From: Marinobacterium mangrovicola
GTDB lineage: Bacteria; Pseudomonadota; Gammaproteobacteria; Pseudomonadales; Balneatricaceae
NCBI RefSeq assembly: GCF_004339595.1
Contig: NZ_SMFU01000010.1
Span: forward strand, 62,001 to 126,000
Direction: 5' to 3'
Length of the DNA stretch: 64,000 nucleotides
The notes beneath the pieces were generated by a model, which did no database searches, was not told the origin of the DNA, and saw only the letters and a list, made by a program, of their open reading frames with translations. The position numbers and the translations under genes are program-made. This document shows, piece by piece, positions 37,971-46,935 of this stretch. Within the stretch, counting starts at the first letter, position 1; the number at the start of each line of letters is the position of its first letter.

Positions 37971-39004
37971 TCTTCGTCCTCCACATGACTGCTGTTGATG
38001 GAACGCCAGAGCAGGAACGGGATGATGAGCGTGAAGACGATGATCTCCTTGTAATTACTGGCCCAGAACATGGAGAAGGCTTCGATCAGGCCTACGGCCA
38101 CGGCGCCGATGGCGGCCAGCGGGTAGCTGATCAGACCGCCGATGATGGCGCCGACAAAACCCTTGAGGCTGATAATGAAGCCGGAGTCATAGTAGAGCGT
38201 GGTGATCGGTGCGATCAGGATGCCGGAGGCCACACCGATGAAGGCGGCCAACGCAAAGGTCGCTTTGCCGGCGAAGTCGGGGGAGATCCCCATCAGGCGA
38301 GCGCCCATGCGGTTAACGGCGGTGGCGCGCAGCGCCTTGCCGTAGAGGGTACGTTCGAACGCCAGGAACAGGGAAACGATCAGGAACAGAGAAACCAGAA
38401 TGACCCAAAGGGTCTGGCTTTTCAGCATCACGTTGCCGACCTGGAAAGTGGCGGCGCTGAACGGTGCAGTACGACCGCCCTCAGGCCCGAACATCAACAG
38501 GCCGACGCCAACCATGGCTACGTGTACGGCGATCGATACGATCAGCAGCACCAGCGGTGGCGCCGAAGCGATCGGCTGGAAGAAAATGCGGTACATGATG
38601 GGGCCAAGGGGCACCAGAATCATCAGCGTGAGCAGTACCTGCGCCGCCATATGGATCTCCTGCAGCGGCAGGGTCTCCACCAGGATCACCATGATTACGG
38701 CGTAGGCGAGTTTCAGACCGATCCACTGCGCCTTGCGCGCTTCCATGCCGTTGGTCACCAATTGCTTGAGATCGAGACCGGCGTCCAGTGCCATCATGAT
38801 CATCAGCAGCCAGACAATTGAAGAGTCCTGGCCGGACTGAAAGGCGTACATGGTCAATGCGCCGAAGGTGACAAACTCTCCCAGCGGGATAAGCAGTATA
38901 CGGGTAACGGTAAACACCAGGATTATCGACAGCGCCAGTAACGCGTAGATGGCGCCGTTGGTAATGCCATCCTGGCCCAGCAGCATGGCTATTTGTAGAT
39001 TCAT
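37967..39004 (-). CDS. Branched-chain-amino-acid-type ABC permease (LivH-like)
   Basis: The 345-residue protein has about eight to ten transmembrane helices and the LivH motifs G-x-x-x-G-A-I-Y-A-L-L-A-L near the N-terminus and G-F-V-G-A-I-I-G-G-L near residue 275. It forms the channel with the fused LivM-LivG protein; the ATGA overlap of their genes implies coupled translation. AGGA precedes the start at a rather long 11-base distance. Confidence 0.95.
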   Translation of the reverse strand: MNLQIAMLLGQDGITNGAIYALLALSIILVFTVTRILLIPLGEFVTFGALTMYAFQSGQDSSIVWLLMIMMALDAGLDLKQLVTNGMEARKAQWIGLKLAYAVIMVILVETLPLQEIHMAAQVLLTLMILVPLGPIMYRIFFQPIASAPPLVLLIVSIAVHVAMVGVGLLMFGPEGGRTAPFSAATFQVGNVMLKSQTLWVILVSLFLIVSLFLAFERTLYGKALRATAVNRMGARLMGISPDFAGKATFALAAFIGVASGILIAPITTLYYDSGFIISLKGFVGAIIGGLISYPLAAIGAVAVGLIEAFSMFWASNYKEIIVFTLIIPFLLWRSINSSHVEDEE

Positions 39005-39108
39005 TGTGCGATGTCCTCAACGTTGTCGCCCAGCCAGAGTCGAACCTGTCCCCGGTTAGCGGTGGGTCCGGGTGTCGTTAAGTGTTGGGTGGCTACTTGC
39101 ATGTTCGA

Positions 39109-39162
39109 CGGCTGTTGTTCGAGCAGCAGCCGGGCATCGATAACACCCGGCTGGTGTTCGAT
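39109..39162 (-). terminator. Two hairpins between binding-protein and permease genes
   Basis: The first hairpin is AACACC/GGTGTT (39142-39158) with flanking ATCGA/CGAT, directly at the binding-protein stop. The second is CGGCTGTTG/CAGCAGCCG (39109-39132). Neither has a T-run, so they probably protect the binding-protein message or cause partial termination. Confidence 0.55.
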
Positions 39163-40308
39163 TTACTTCAGCAGAGTCCAGCTGTTGTTTTCGACCTGGA
39201 TCAGCTCGCGCCCCCGCTCGTCAAAACCGCTGTGGTCTTCCGGGGTCATGTTGTAAACGCCCTGGGTACCCGCCATTTCGCTGGTGTTTTCCAGAGCATC
39301 ACGCAGCGCTGAACGGAACTCGGGGGTACCGGGTTTGCCGGACTCCAGAGCGGTCGGAATAGCGTTTTGCAGCAGCAGGCCGGCATCGTAGACATTGCCG
39401 CCGAAGGTCGCCGGCGTTTCACCATGCATCGCTGTGTAATCCGCTACGTACTTGCTGGCGATCTCCTTGGCGGGGCTGTCCGGTACTTCGTCCAGTACCA
39501 GCATCAGGCTGGCAGCGAGAATGGTGCCCTCAACGGCCTGACCACCGAGCTTAAGGAAGGGATCCAGTGCGGCGCCGTGAGTCTGGTAGATCTGGCCGGC
39601 ATAACCTTGCTCTTTCAGAGTGGTTTCCGGCATCACCGAAGAGCTGCCCGGTGCTGCGATCAGCACGGCATCGGGGCTGGACATCATCACTTTCAGGCTC
39701 TGGCCGGTGATAGAAGTGTCCTGACGCTGGAAGCGCTCCACGGCAGTCAGCTTGATACCAGCTTCGGCACAGAGCTTGGCCATAACCAGGGACCAGTTTT
39801 CACCATAGGGGTCGGCGGTACCGATCATGCCCAGAGTCTTCACACCGCTGTCGACCATGTGGCCCACCAGCGCTTTGGCGATCAGCTCGTCGTTCTGAGT
39901 AGTCTTGAAAACCCACTTTTTATCTTCAGTCATCGGCAGCACTACGGCCGCGGTGCCCACAGGTGCGAGCATCGGCGTGCCGGATTCCGCGGCGAACTGG
40001 ATTACCCCCATGGCGTTAGGAGAGCCGCTTGGGCCAATGATGGCGTCAACCTTCTCGTCTTCGATCAGTTTCTTGAACGCTTTGACCGTGGCTGAAGGGT
40101 CGCTGCTGTCATCCAGAGAGATATAGCTAATGGTCTCGCCGCCAGCCGTGGTTGGCAGCAGCGGAACGGTGTTTTTCTGTGGAATGCCAACCAGGGCGAT
40201 CGGGCCCGTAGATGAGGTGACGACGCCGACTTTGACCTCGGCCTGGGTGGCTGTAGCAGTCAGTGCGGAGCCAAGAATTAGCGCGGGTAGGGTTTTCTTC
40301 AACAGCAT
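39163..40308 (-). CDS. ABC transporter substrate-binding protein (LivK-like)
   Basis: The 381-residue protein has a Sec signal peptide (M-L-L-K-K, hydrophobic core, cleavage near A-T-Q-A at residue 23) and the type I periplasmic binding fold. The D-D-S-S-D segment and the G-P-S-G-S binding-site loop near residue 90 fit hydrophobic/aromatic amino acid binding proteins. The start at 40308 has GGAG upstream; the frame continues eight codons further without one. It is the first gene of the leftward Liv-type operon, divergent from the iac genes, and sets its specificity, possibly for IAA or related aromatic acids. Confidence 0.94.
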   Translation of the reverse strand: MLLKKTLPALILGSALTATATQAEVKVGVVTSSTGPIALVGIPQKNTVPLLPTTAGGETISYISLDDSSDPSATVKAFKKLIEDEKVDAIIGPSGSPNAMGVIQFAAESGTPMLAPVGTAAVVLPMTEDKKWVFKTTQNDELIAKALVGHMVDSGVKTLGMIGTADPYGENWSLVMAKLCAEAGIKLTAVERFQRQDTSITGQSLKVMMSSPDAVLIAAPGSSSVMPETTLKEQGYAGQIYQTHGAALDPFLKLGGQAVEGTILAASLMLVLDEVPDSPAKEIASKYVADYTAMHGETPATFGGNVYDAGLLLQNAIPTALESGKPGTPEFRSALRDALENTSEMAGTQGVYNMTPEDHSGFDERGRELIQVENNSWTLLK

Positions 40309-40948
40309 GACGGTCTCCAGGGGGTAAAACATAGGTGTTTTGGTCTGGGGTGTTTTGGTCCGGCCTGTTTTTCGTGCCTGACGTCAATGACTTAGCAGGC
40401 GCCGTGCCAGAAATGCCTGGTGCACCAGATCTGGATCATCGTTTTGGGGCTGGAAATGTGCTTGTAAAAGTTTCCGGGAGAAGCAGTTCCTGTTGCGTTT
40501 TTATGACGCTGAAAACTTAGGCTTTTCATTGAAAAATCAACCTACTTGCACTCAGGTTATTGAGGGGGAATTTGTTTCCTGGTGAACTATTTTTTAGCTC
40601 AAAAAAGTTCTAGTTTAAGTCATAAAATAATGATCGTTTTTTATGTTTTATTCTTCCTGATTTGCGTCTTTGTATCCTTGTTTTAGTCCTTTTGAAAAAC
40701 TTGTCTTATGTCTATAAAACAAATCAAAAACAATGGTTTATGTGTTTTTATTGGGCTTTTTTAAGGTGTATCGAATGCGCACCAATAGTGAGCGTTTTAC
40801 AATTTTCTGCACCGAAAAGAGGCTTTTATTTTTTTGGATTAATCAATTGACAATTCAATTAATAATTAGGATTTTAGAAAAGAGCGCAGGGTATTGCGCC
40901 TCAGCAAAAGGTCGCTATTCCAGGGCCTTTTAAATCGAGATTCTAGTT
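40309..40948. promoter_or_regulatory. AT-rich divergent control region of the ABC and iac operons
   Basis: This 640-base gap contains no supported gene. From about 40500 to 40900 it is strikingly AT-rich compared with flanking genes. A TTGACA box lies at 40847-40852 inside CAATT-rich repeats (40844-40860) flanked by ATTAAT at 40838-40843 and 40858-40863; the matching -10 (near 40867-40875) is poor, which suggests activated or repressed transcription. Operators for MarR- or AraC-type regulators are likely here but cannot be assigned. Confidence 0.5.
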
Positions 40949-42097
40949 ATGGGTAAGTCGATGACTATCGTGGTTCAGTCCCTGGCATTGGGTGGTGAAG
41001 GTCCAGACATCATGGTGAAAGACACCATTGATGTGGCTGGCTATCAGACCCGTGCCGGAAGCCGGGCGCTGGAGCAGGTAGAGCCGGCTCAGTCCCACGC
41101 TGAGGTTGTTCATCGCCTGCTCGATGCCGGTTGGCATATCAACGGCAAGACCAATCTGCACGAGCTCGCCTTCGGTACCACCGGAATCAACAACTGGACC
41201 GGAACGCCCGAGAATCCCAGCTTTCCTGATCGCGTCCCGGGTGGCTCATCCAGTGGCTCTGCTGCTGCGGTAGCGGCAGGACTTTGTCAGGCGACGCTCG
41301 GTACTGATACCGGTGGCTCCATCCGCACACCGGCCGCCTGTTGCGGTGTCTTTGGACTCAAGCCCAGTTTCGGTCGCGTCAGTCGCGAAGGTGTGATGCC
41401 GGCGCAGACCAGCCTGGATTGCGTGGGTCCGTTCGCCCGCGATATGGCCACGCTGATCAATGTGATGCAGGCGCTGTGCGCCGATTTTGCCGAGCTGCCG
41501 GATGTGAACGCTGCCCGCATAGGTGTCGTTGATATCGCCGCCGAAGAGATCAACCCTGAGGTTAAAGCGGCTATTGAAAATGCACTTTCAGGTAGCGAAA
41601 TGCAGGCTAAAAGCGTTGATCTTCCGAATATGGCCGCGGCTTACGATGCGGGTATGACGGTGATCAATCGCGAGTCCTGGGTCGCCAGTGGCGACTGGGT
41701 CGGTACCGGTCTTGTCGGTGAGGATGTGGCTCAGCGTCTGTTGGCGGCCAGCCAGACAACCGACGCCGAGCTGGAGCAGGCTGAAGCCGTACGCCGTGCG
41801 TTTACCGCCGAGGTGGATGCCGCATTGGAGTGCTGTGAAGTACTGGCGCTACCGACCATGCCGGATTATCCGGCACCTCTTTCTGAAGCGGGCGATACCC
41901 GCGCACTGTTGGGTATGACCCGGTTTGTTAGACCTTTCAACCTTAGCGGCCATCCGGCCATCACCATTCCTCTGGTCAGCGCTGCGGGCTTGCCCGTGGG
42001 TCTTCAGCTGGTAGCGGCACGCGGCGCCGATGAACTGCTGTGCGCAGTGGCGTCTGCAATTGCCAGCCGGATCAGTACCAGAGCAGAAGTTGAGTAA
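40949..42097 (+). CDS. iacH: Amidase-signature hydrolase of the IAA-degradation cluster
   Basis: The 382-residue protein has the Ser-cisSer-Lys site of the amidase signature family: Lys in M-V-K-D-T-I-D near residue 24, the G-G-S-S-S-G-S segment near 97, and D-T-G-G-S-I-R near 117. It lacks the N-terminal extension of many amidases. It is the first gene of the rightward iac operon, in the order H-A-B-I-C-D-E-F-G, and ends 16 bases before iacA. IacH is taken to act on an amide or lactam intermediate; its exact step is the least certain of the pathway. Confidence 0.85.
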   Translation: MGKSMTIVVQSLALGGEGPDIMVKDTIDVAGYQTRAGSRALEQVEPAQSHAEVVHRLLDAGWHINGKTNLHELAFGTTGINNWTGTPENPSFPDRVPGGSSSGSAAAVAAGLCQATLGTDTGGSIRTPAACCGVFGLKPSFGRVSREGVMPAQTSLDCVGPFARDMATLINVMQALCADFAELPDVNAARIGVVDIAAEEINPEVKAAIENALSGSEMQAKSVDLPNMAAAYDAGMTVINRESWVASGDWVGTGLVGEDVAQRLLAASQTTDAELEQAEAVRRAFTAEVDAALECCEVLALPTMPDYPAPLSEAGDTRALLGMTRFVRPFNLSGHPAITIPLVSAAGLPVGLQLVAARGADELLCAVASAIASRISTRAEVE

Positions 42098-42113
42098 CAG
42101 GAGACCAGAGACC

Positions 42114-43256
42114 ATGTCTGGATATCAGATCGATAAATCGCTCTGGGGTGGATCAGAGTTCGATGACCTGCTTGCAGAGGTGCGCAAGCGCCGTCAGGAG
42201 TTTGAGGATCAGCAGTACATTTCCCAGGATATCATCGAACGTTTCCGGAAGATCGGTGTATATCGCGCCATGGTTCCGAAAGCGTTGGGCGGTGATGAGC
42301 GTAGCCCGATGGAGTTTCTGCAGATGGTCGAAGCGATCGCTGCAGCAGACGGCTCCGCCGGCTGGGTGGCCAGCTTTGGTATGAACCCGGCCTACCTGGC
42401 GGCCCTGCCGGTAGAAACCATCGACAAGGTCTGGGCCAACGGCCCGGACGTGGTGTTCGCCGGCGGGATTTTCCCGCCGCAGAAGGCGGAGCGTGTCGAA
42501 GGCGGCTTCATGGTCAGTGGTACCTGGAAGTTTGGCAGCGGCAGCATGGGCGCATCGCTGATCGGCGTCGGCATTAAAGACGACAACGAGAAGCTGCCGC
42601 GCATGGCGGTGCTGCCGGCCGAAAAAGTCAGCATCAAGCCCAACTGGGATGTGATCGGCATGGTCGGTACCGGCTCCCACGATCTGGTTGTGGATAACCA
42701 GTTCGTACCGGAAGAGTGGACCTTTGTCCGCGGCGGCGAGCCCAACCTGGATTCCGATTTCTTCCGTTACCCGAGCCTCTCCTTCGCGGCTCAGGTACTG
42801 GCGATCACCGCCGCGGGCCTGGCCCGTGAAGCGCTGGATGTGGTTCAGGGCGAAGCCGCCGGCCGCAAGTCGGTGACCGGTGCGCCCAATCTCGGTGAGC
42901 GTGAATACGCGCAGATCGAGATCGCCCAGGCGGAAGCCAAGCTGCGCTCCTCCCGCGCCTTCTTCTATCAGGCCACCGAAGAGGCATGGGACGCGGTGCT
43001 GGCAGGCGGCAAGCCGACCCCCGAACAGACCAACCTGGTGCGTCTGGCGACCACCAACCTGGCGCACGAGTGTGCCGAGGCGATCCGCCTCACCTACGAG
43101 GTCACCGGCATGACCGGCGCCTTCAGCAGCCATCCGCTGTCCCGCATTCTGCGTGACTCGAGCATGGTGACCCAACACGCCTTTATGGGCCGCATCACGC
43201 TGAAAAATGCCGGTGCGATGTTCTTCGGTCACGACCCGCTGCCGGGTTACCTCTAA
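42114..43256 (+). CDS. iacA: Indole-3-acetate monooxygenase (acyl-CoA dehydrogenase-fold, FADH2-dependent)
   Basis: The 380-residue protein has the acyl-CoA dehydrogenase fold used by flavin-dependent two-component monooxygenases (HsaA, HpaB-like, DszC). A-D-G-S-A-G-W-V-A-S near residue 80 and a G-T-W-K-F-G-S-G segment near 138 are typical, and no acyl-CoA catalytic Glu context is seen. IacA oxygenates IAA on the indole ring to a 2-hydroxy/2-oxo product as the first step. A reduced flavin would come from IacG, encoded at the other end of the operon. The start with CAGGAG upstream is preferred over an in-frame position inside iacH. Confidence 0.92.
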   Translation: MSGYQIDKSLWGGSEFDDLLAEVRKRRQEFEDQQYISQDIIERFRKIGVYRAMVPKALGGDERSPMEFLQMVEAIAAADGSAGWVASFGMNPAYLAALPVETIDKVWANGPDVVFAGGIFPPQKAERVEGGFMVSGTWKFGSGSMGASLIGVGIKDDNEKLPRMAVLPAEKVSIKPNWDVIGMVGTGSHDLVVDNQFVPEEWTFVRGGEPNLDSDFFRYPSLSFAAQVLAITAAGLAREALDVVQGEAAGRKSVTGAPNLGEREYAQIEIAQAEAKLRSSRAFFYQATEEAWDAVLAGGKPTPEQTNLVRLATTNLAHECAEAIRLTYEVTGMTGAFSSHPLSRILRDSSMVTQHAFMGRITLKNAGAMFFGHDPLPGYL

Positions 43257-43303
43257 CAGCCTGCTAAGCGCCGGTTTCGAATCAATTAACAGGAGATATA
43301 CAC

Positions 43304-43666
43304 ATGAGCGAGAAGAAACCCCTGCGAGTCCTGTTCTGCATGGGCATCAACCAGAACTTCATGGACGCTCCCCGCGAAGAGCAGCTCGATGTCTGGGCCG
43401 CCTTTGGCGAAATGTGGAACGGCATTCACGACATGGAAGGTGTCGAGGTGATCGGCAACATGGATGACGACCAGAGCATGGTCGGCCCGTCCCCCGGCTA
43501 TCCCTGGACCACCTATCTGCTGGCCGATGTGGCCGACTACGACACCGTCTGTGCCTGCTGCAACCTGTTCCGCAGCACTGTGGTGGGTGAAACCCCCTAC
43601 AAACTGTGGCGCTACGCCAAGGTGGAAGCGCGCATCGGCCGTGAACTGATCGTGCAGCGCGCCTGA
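43304..43666 (+). CDS. iacB: IacB, small protein of the IAA-degradation cluster
   Basis: The 120-residue protein has no motif I can assign. It has a hydrophobic strand near residues 8-14 and two neighbouring Cys in T-V-C-A-C-C-N-L. Its identity rests on size and its position between iacA and iacI, as in other iac clusters. It is thought to act on a dioxindole-type intermediate; the chemistry is not visible from sequence. Spacing of 11 bases to iacI indicates one operon. Confidence 0.82.
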   Translation: MSEKKPLRVLFCMGINQNFMDAPREEQLDVWAAFGEMWNGIHDMEGVEVIGNMDDDQSMVGPSPGYPWTTYLLADVADYDTVCACCNLFRSTVVGETPYKLWRYAKVEARIGRELIVQRA

Positions 43667-43677
43667 GGTCAGCCGGA

Positions 43678-44217
43678 ATGAGTGAAATCGATACCGCCAG
43701 CCTGAGTGCCGTGCTTGAGCGACTGGATGCACTGGAAAGCGAAAATGCGATCCGTCGCTGCATCAACCGCTACATGGATCTGTGCGATCACCTGGATGCC
43801 AGCACACCGATGGATGAGCTCGGTGACCTGTTCACCGAAGACGCGGTGTGGGAAGGCAAGGGCGCCCGTTACGCCAACAGCTTTGGTGGGCATAAGGGAC
43901 GTGACGCGATCGTGGCGATGCTGGGCAAGTACTGCGTTGAGCCCGCCCACTTCGCGGTGAACGTCCACTACCTGAGCTCCGAAGTGATCCGGGTAGAGGG
44001 CGATTCGGCCCACGGCAGCTGGAACATGCTGCAGGTGTCCACCTTCAGTGCCGGTGGTTCGCACCTGAACAGCGCGCGGCTGGAGATCGATTTCCGCAGA
44101 GAGCAGGGGCCGCAAGGACTGCGCTGGCGCATGGCGCACTTTCAGACCGAAAACCTGTTCAGTCGCCCGGTGGATCACTGGAACAGTGAAGCGCACCTGC
44201 CGGTGCCGGAAAAGTAG
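43678..44217 (+). CDS. iacI: SnoaL-like protein of the IAA-degradation cluster
   Basis: The 179-residue protein has a SnoaL/NTF2-like cone fold: an N-terminal helix with I-R-R-C-I-N-R-Y-M-D, the L-F-T-E-D-A-V-W-E-G strand and a long curved sheet ending in R-W-R-M-A-H-F-Q. Members act as cyclases, hydrolases or isomerases or as ring-hydroxylase beta subunits. Its place between iacB and iacC matches iacI. It may process a ring-opened or lactam intermediate; the reaction is inferred. Confidence 0.83.
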   Translation: MSEIDTASLSAVLERLDALESENAIRRCINRYMDLCDHLDASTPMDELGDLFTEDAVWEGKGARYANSFGGHKGRDAIVAMLGKYCVEPAHFAVNVHYLSSEVIRVEGDSAHGSWNMLQVSTFSAGGSHLNSARLEIDFRREQGPQGLRWRMAHFQTENLFSRPVDHWNSEAHLPVPEK

Positions 44218-44267
44218 CCAGTCGCCAGTCCCGGACAGACAACCCGAATTTAACGTGAGATAGATCG

Positions 44268-45587
44268 ATGAGTGACCTGATTGATATGAAAGATGTCGAT
44301 GCCGTATGCATCGGCCAGCGCGCCGCCGACATGGTTGATGACGAGAACGGCCGCGTTAAAAAAGCTCTCTATTCCGATACCGAGATCTTCGAGGAAGAGC
44401 AGGACCTGGTGTTCAACAAGAACTGGATTTTTGTTGGCCACGAAAGCGAAGTGCCGGAGAAGGGCAGCTTCAAGACCGCCTGGATCGGCCGCCATCCGGT
44501 GATCATGAGCCGTGACCGCAAGATGAACATCCACGTGCTGCAGAACCGCTGCCGTCACCGTGGCGCCACCGTCTGCGAAGGCCGCAAGGGGAAGACCAAC
44601 GCCTTCACCTGCCCCTACCACGGCTGGGGTTACGGTCTGGACGGTTCGCTGCGTGCGCTGCCGAAGCCGGAAGAGTACGACAACGTTTTCGACAAGAGCG
44701 AAATGCCGCTGGAGAGCCTGCGCTGGGAATCCTATCAGGGCATGGTGTTCGCCACCTTCAACAACGATATCGAACCGCTGGAAGAGTTTCTCGGCGGCGC
44801 CAAGAAGTGGATCGACCTGTTTATGAAACAGGGCGGCGGCTACCCGGTGAAAGTGCTCGGCGAGCACCGTTTCAACTTCCCGGGCAACTGGAAGATCCAG
44901 CTCGAGAACACCACCGACGCCTACCACTTCCCGATCGTGCACAAGTCCTTCGTGACTTCCCTGGACGACGCCACCGCTGACATCTTCGACTTCCTCGATG
45001 GCGAAGGCTTCGTCGAAGACCTGGGCAATGGCCACAGCGTCATGGTGATGATTCCGCAGCTGGTGGATCTGGAAGCGGATCTGGATCAGCCGATCCCCGA
45101 ACGCTTCAACGAGCTGGCCCAGGCGCTGCGCGACGAAGGTAAAGACGAAGATGAAGTGAAGAAGCTGGTGCGTGCCGCTCACGGTACCGGTTTCAACCTC
45201 AACCTGTTCCCTAACGTCTCCTGCTCCATGGCGTTCTTCCGTGTCCTGCGTCCGGTCTCCGTGAATGAAACCGAGATCCAGCACGTGGCGCTGGGTGGCG
45301 AAGGTGCGCCGTCCGCGTTCAACCAGAAGCGCATGCGTCTGCATGAGCACTTCCAGGGCCCCATGGGCTTCGGTACGCCGGATGACGGTGAAGCCTGGGA
45401 ACGTGTGCAGAAAGGCTCCATGGCTGGCGAAGACGGCTGGATCCTGGTGAACCGCGGTATGACCAAGCTGCGCACCTCGGAAGACGGCAACCCCCAGGGT
45501 GCGGTCTGTTCCGAAACCGGTATGCGCGGCGCCTACCGCAAGTACAAGCAGGTGATGTCCACCGCAGCCAACGCCGAGGAGAAGTAA
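44268..45587 (+). CDS. iacC: Rieske aromatic-ring dioxygenase, alpha subunit
   Basis: The 439-residue protein has the Rieske 2Fe-2S ligands Cys95-x-His97 and Cys115-x2-His118, and a catalytic domain with the mononuclear-iron motif E-N-T-T-D-A-Y-H-x4-H near residues 212-224. It forms a terminal dioxygenase with IacD and receives electrons from IacF. In the iac pathway this oxygenase acts late, giving catechol. iacD starts two bases after its stop. Confidence 0.94.
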   Translation: MSDLIDMKDVDAVCIGQRAADMVDDENGRVKKALYSDTEIFEEEQDLVFNKNWIFVGHESEVPEKGSFKTAWIGRHPVIMSRDRKMNIHVLQNRCRHRGATVCEGRKGKTNAFTCPYHGWGYGLDGSLRALPKPEEYDNVFDKSEMPLESLRWESYQGMVFATFNNDIEPLEEFLGGAKKWIDLFMKQGGGYPVKVLGEHRFNFPGNWKIQLENTTDAYHFPIVHKSFVTSLDDATADIFDFLDGEGFVEDLGNGHSVMVMIPQLVDLEADLDQPIPERFNELAQALRDEGKDEDEVKKLVRAAHGTGFNLNLFPNVSCSMAFFRVLRPVSVNETEIQHVALGGEGAPSAFNQKRMRLHEHFQGPMGFGTPDDGEAWERVQKGSMAGEDGWILVNRGMTKLRTSEDGNPQGAVCSETGMRGAYRKYKQVMSTAANAEEK

Positions 45588-45589
45588 GC

Positions 45590-46072
45590 ATGAAATCCAA
45601 TACCCAACTGCTCGCCCAGGTCACCGAATTCATCGGTTACGAAGCGGACCTGCTGGATCACAAGGGCTACCAGGACTGGCTGTCTCTATGGACCGAGAAG
45701 GGGCTGTACATCGTGCCCACCGACCTGGATGAAACCGATTACCTGAACACCGTGAACCTGGCGCTGGATGACGCCGACATGCGTCGGATGCGCGTAGCGC
45801 GCCTGGAAAACGGCGAGTCCGTTTCCGCCAACTCCGTTGGTTACACCGTGCGCATGATGTCCCGTATCCGCGTGCTGGAAGCCGGCGATGATGTCGTGAT
45901 CGCCCGCTGCGCCATGACGCTGAACGAGCTGCGCCACGGCAAGCTGGTGACCTACCCGGCCAACGTGGAATACACCCTGAAGCCGGTCGATGGCGGCTTC
46001 AAGCTGGACCGCAAGGTGGTGAAGCTGCTTCACGCCGATGGCTTCCTGCGTACCGTCAGCTTCATTTTCTAA
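45590..46072 (+). CDS. iacD: Aromatic-ring dioxygenase, beta subunit
   Basis: The 160-residue protein has the small-subunit fold of ring-hydroxylating dioxygenases: E-A-D-L-L-D-H-K-G-Y-Q-D-W-L near residue 18 and R-K-V-V-K-L-L-H-A-D-G near the end. The beta subunit supports the alpha3beta3 hexamer. GGAGAAG at the end of iacC serves as its ribosome-binding site. Confidence 0.93.
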   Translation: MKSNTQLLAQVTEFIGYEADLLDHKGYQDWLSLWTEKGLYIVPTDLDETDYLNTVNLALDDADMRRMRVARLENGESVSANSVGYTVRMMSRIRVLEAGDDVVIARCAMTLNELRHGKLVTYPANVEYTLKPVDGGFKLDRKVVKLLHADGFLRTVSFIF

Positions 46073-46082
46073 GAGGTCGCCC

Positions 46083-46835
46083 ATGTCTACAGCACAAGCA
46101 CAGGTGGCGCTGGTTACCGGCGCCGCCCAGGGGGTTGGCTTCCATATCGCCCAGCGCCTGCATCAGGCGGGCTACAAAGTAGTGGTCAGCGATATCAACC
46201 TGGATGCGGCACAGAAGGCGGCGGAGCAGCTCGACGCCAGTGGCGACAGCGCCATGGCGGTGGCACTCAACGTGGCCAGTAAAACCGACTACGAAACAGC
46301 GCTGGCTGCCGTGCTGGAACGCTGGGGCGAGCTGCATGTGCTGGTGAATAACGCTGCCGTGACCCGCGCCACGCCGGTGATGGAGATCTCCCTGGAGGAG
46401 TTCAACGAGGTGGTGAACATCAACCTGGGCGGCATCTTTGCAGGCTGTCAGGTGATCGGTGGCTACCTCGCCTCCAAGGGTTACGGCCGCATCATCAACA
46501 TGGCGTCCCTGGCGGGCCAGAACGGCGGTACCTCTACCGGTGCGCATTACGCGGCCTCCAAGGGCGGCATCCTGACGCTGACCAAGGTGTTCGCGAAAGA
46601 ACTGGCCAGCGGCGGTGTCACCGTCAACGCCATAGCGCCGGGTCCTATCGATTCACCGATGGTGAAAGCGCTGGTGCCGGAAGAACGCCTGCCGACGCTG
46701 CTGTCGGCAATTCCCGCCGGGCGTCTCGGCGATGCCGACTTTATCGGAGACGTGGTAGTGCAGCTGGCGCGACCTGAAGCCTATTTCACCACCGGGACCA
46801 CCTGGGATGTGAACGGCGGCCTGTTCATGCGCTAG
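46083..46835 (+). CDS. iacE: Short-chain dehydrogenase of the IAA-degradation cluster
   Basis: The 250-residue SDR has the cofactor motif T-G-A-A-Q-G-V-G near residue 14, N-N-A-A near 88, and a Ser-Tyr-Lys catalytic set in N-M-A-S-L and H-Y-A-A-S-K near 140-158. In iac clusters IacE works with IacA in forming dioxindole-3-acetate. The start at 46083 fits the family and has AGAGG upstream; the frame extends back into iacD. Confidence 0.92.
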   Translation: MSTAQAQVALVTGAAQGVGFHIAQRLHQAGYKVVVSDINLDAAQKAAEQLDASGDSAMAVALNVASKTDYETALAAVLERWGELHVLVNNAAVTRATPVMEISLEEFNEVVNINLGGIFAGCQVIGGYLASKGYGRIINMASLAGQNGGTSTGAHYAASKGGILTLTKVFAKELASGGVTVNAIAPGPIDSPMVKALVPEERLPTLLSAIPAGRLGDADFIGDVVVQLARPEAYFTTGTTWDVNGGLFMR

Positions 46836-46935
46836 GGCGCAGAACGCCCGTCTGGAAACCATTGAAAACTGTATCGCGACGCGGCTGAGCCGCGCGCTGG
46901 ATGTGCCGACCAAGGGTGTCGGGTGGAGAGATACG

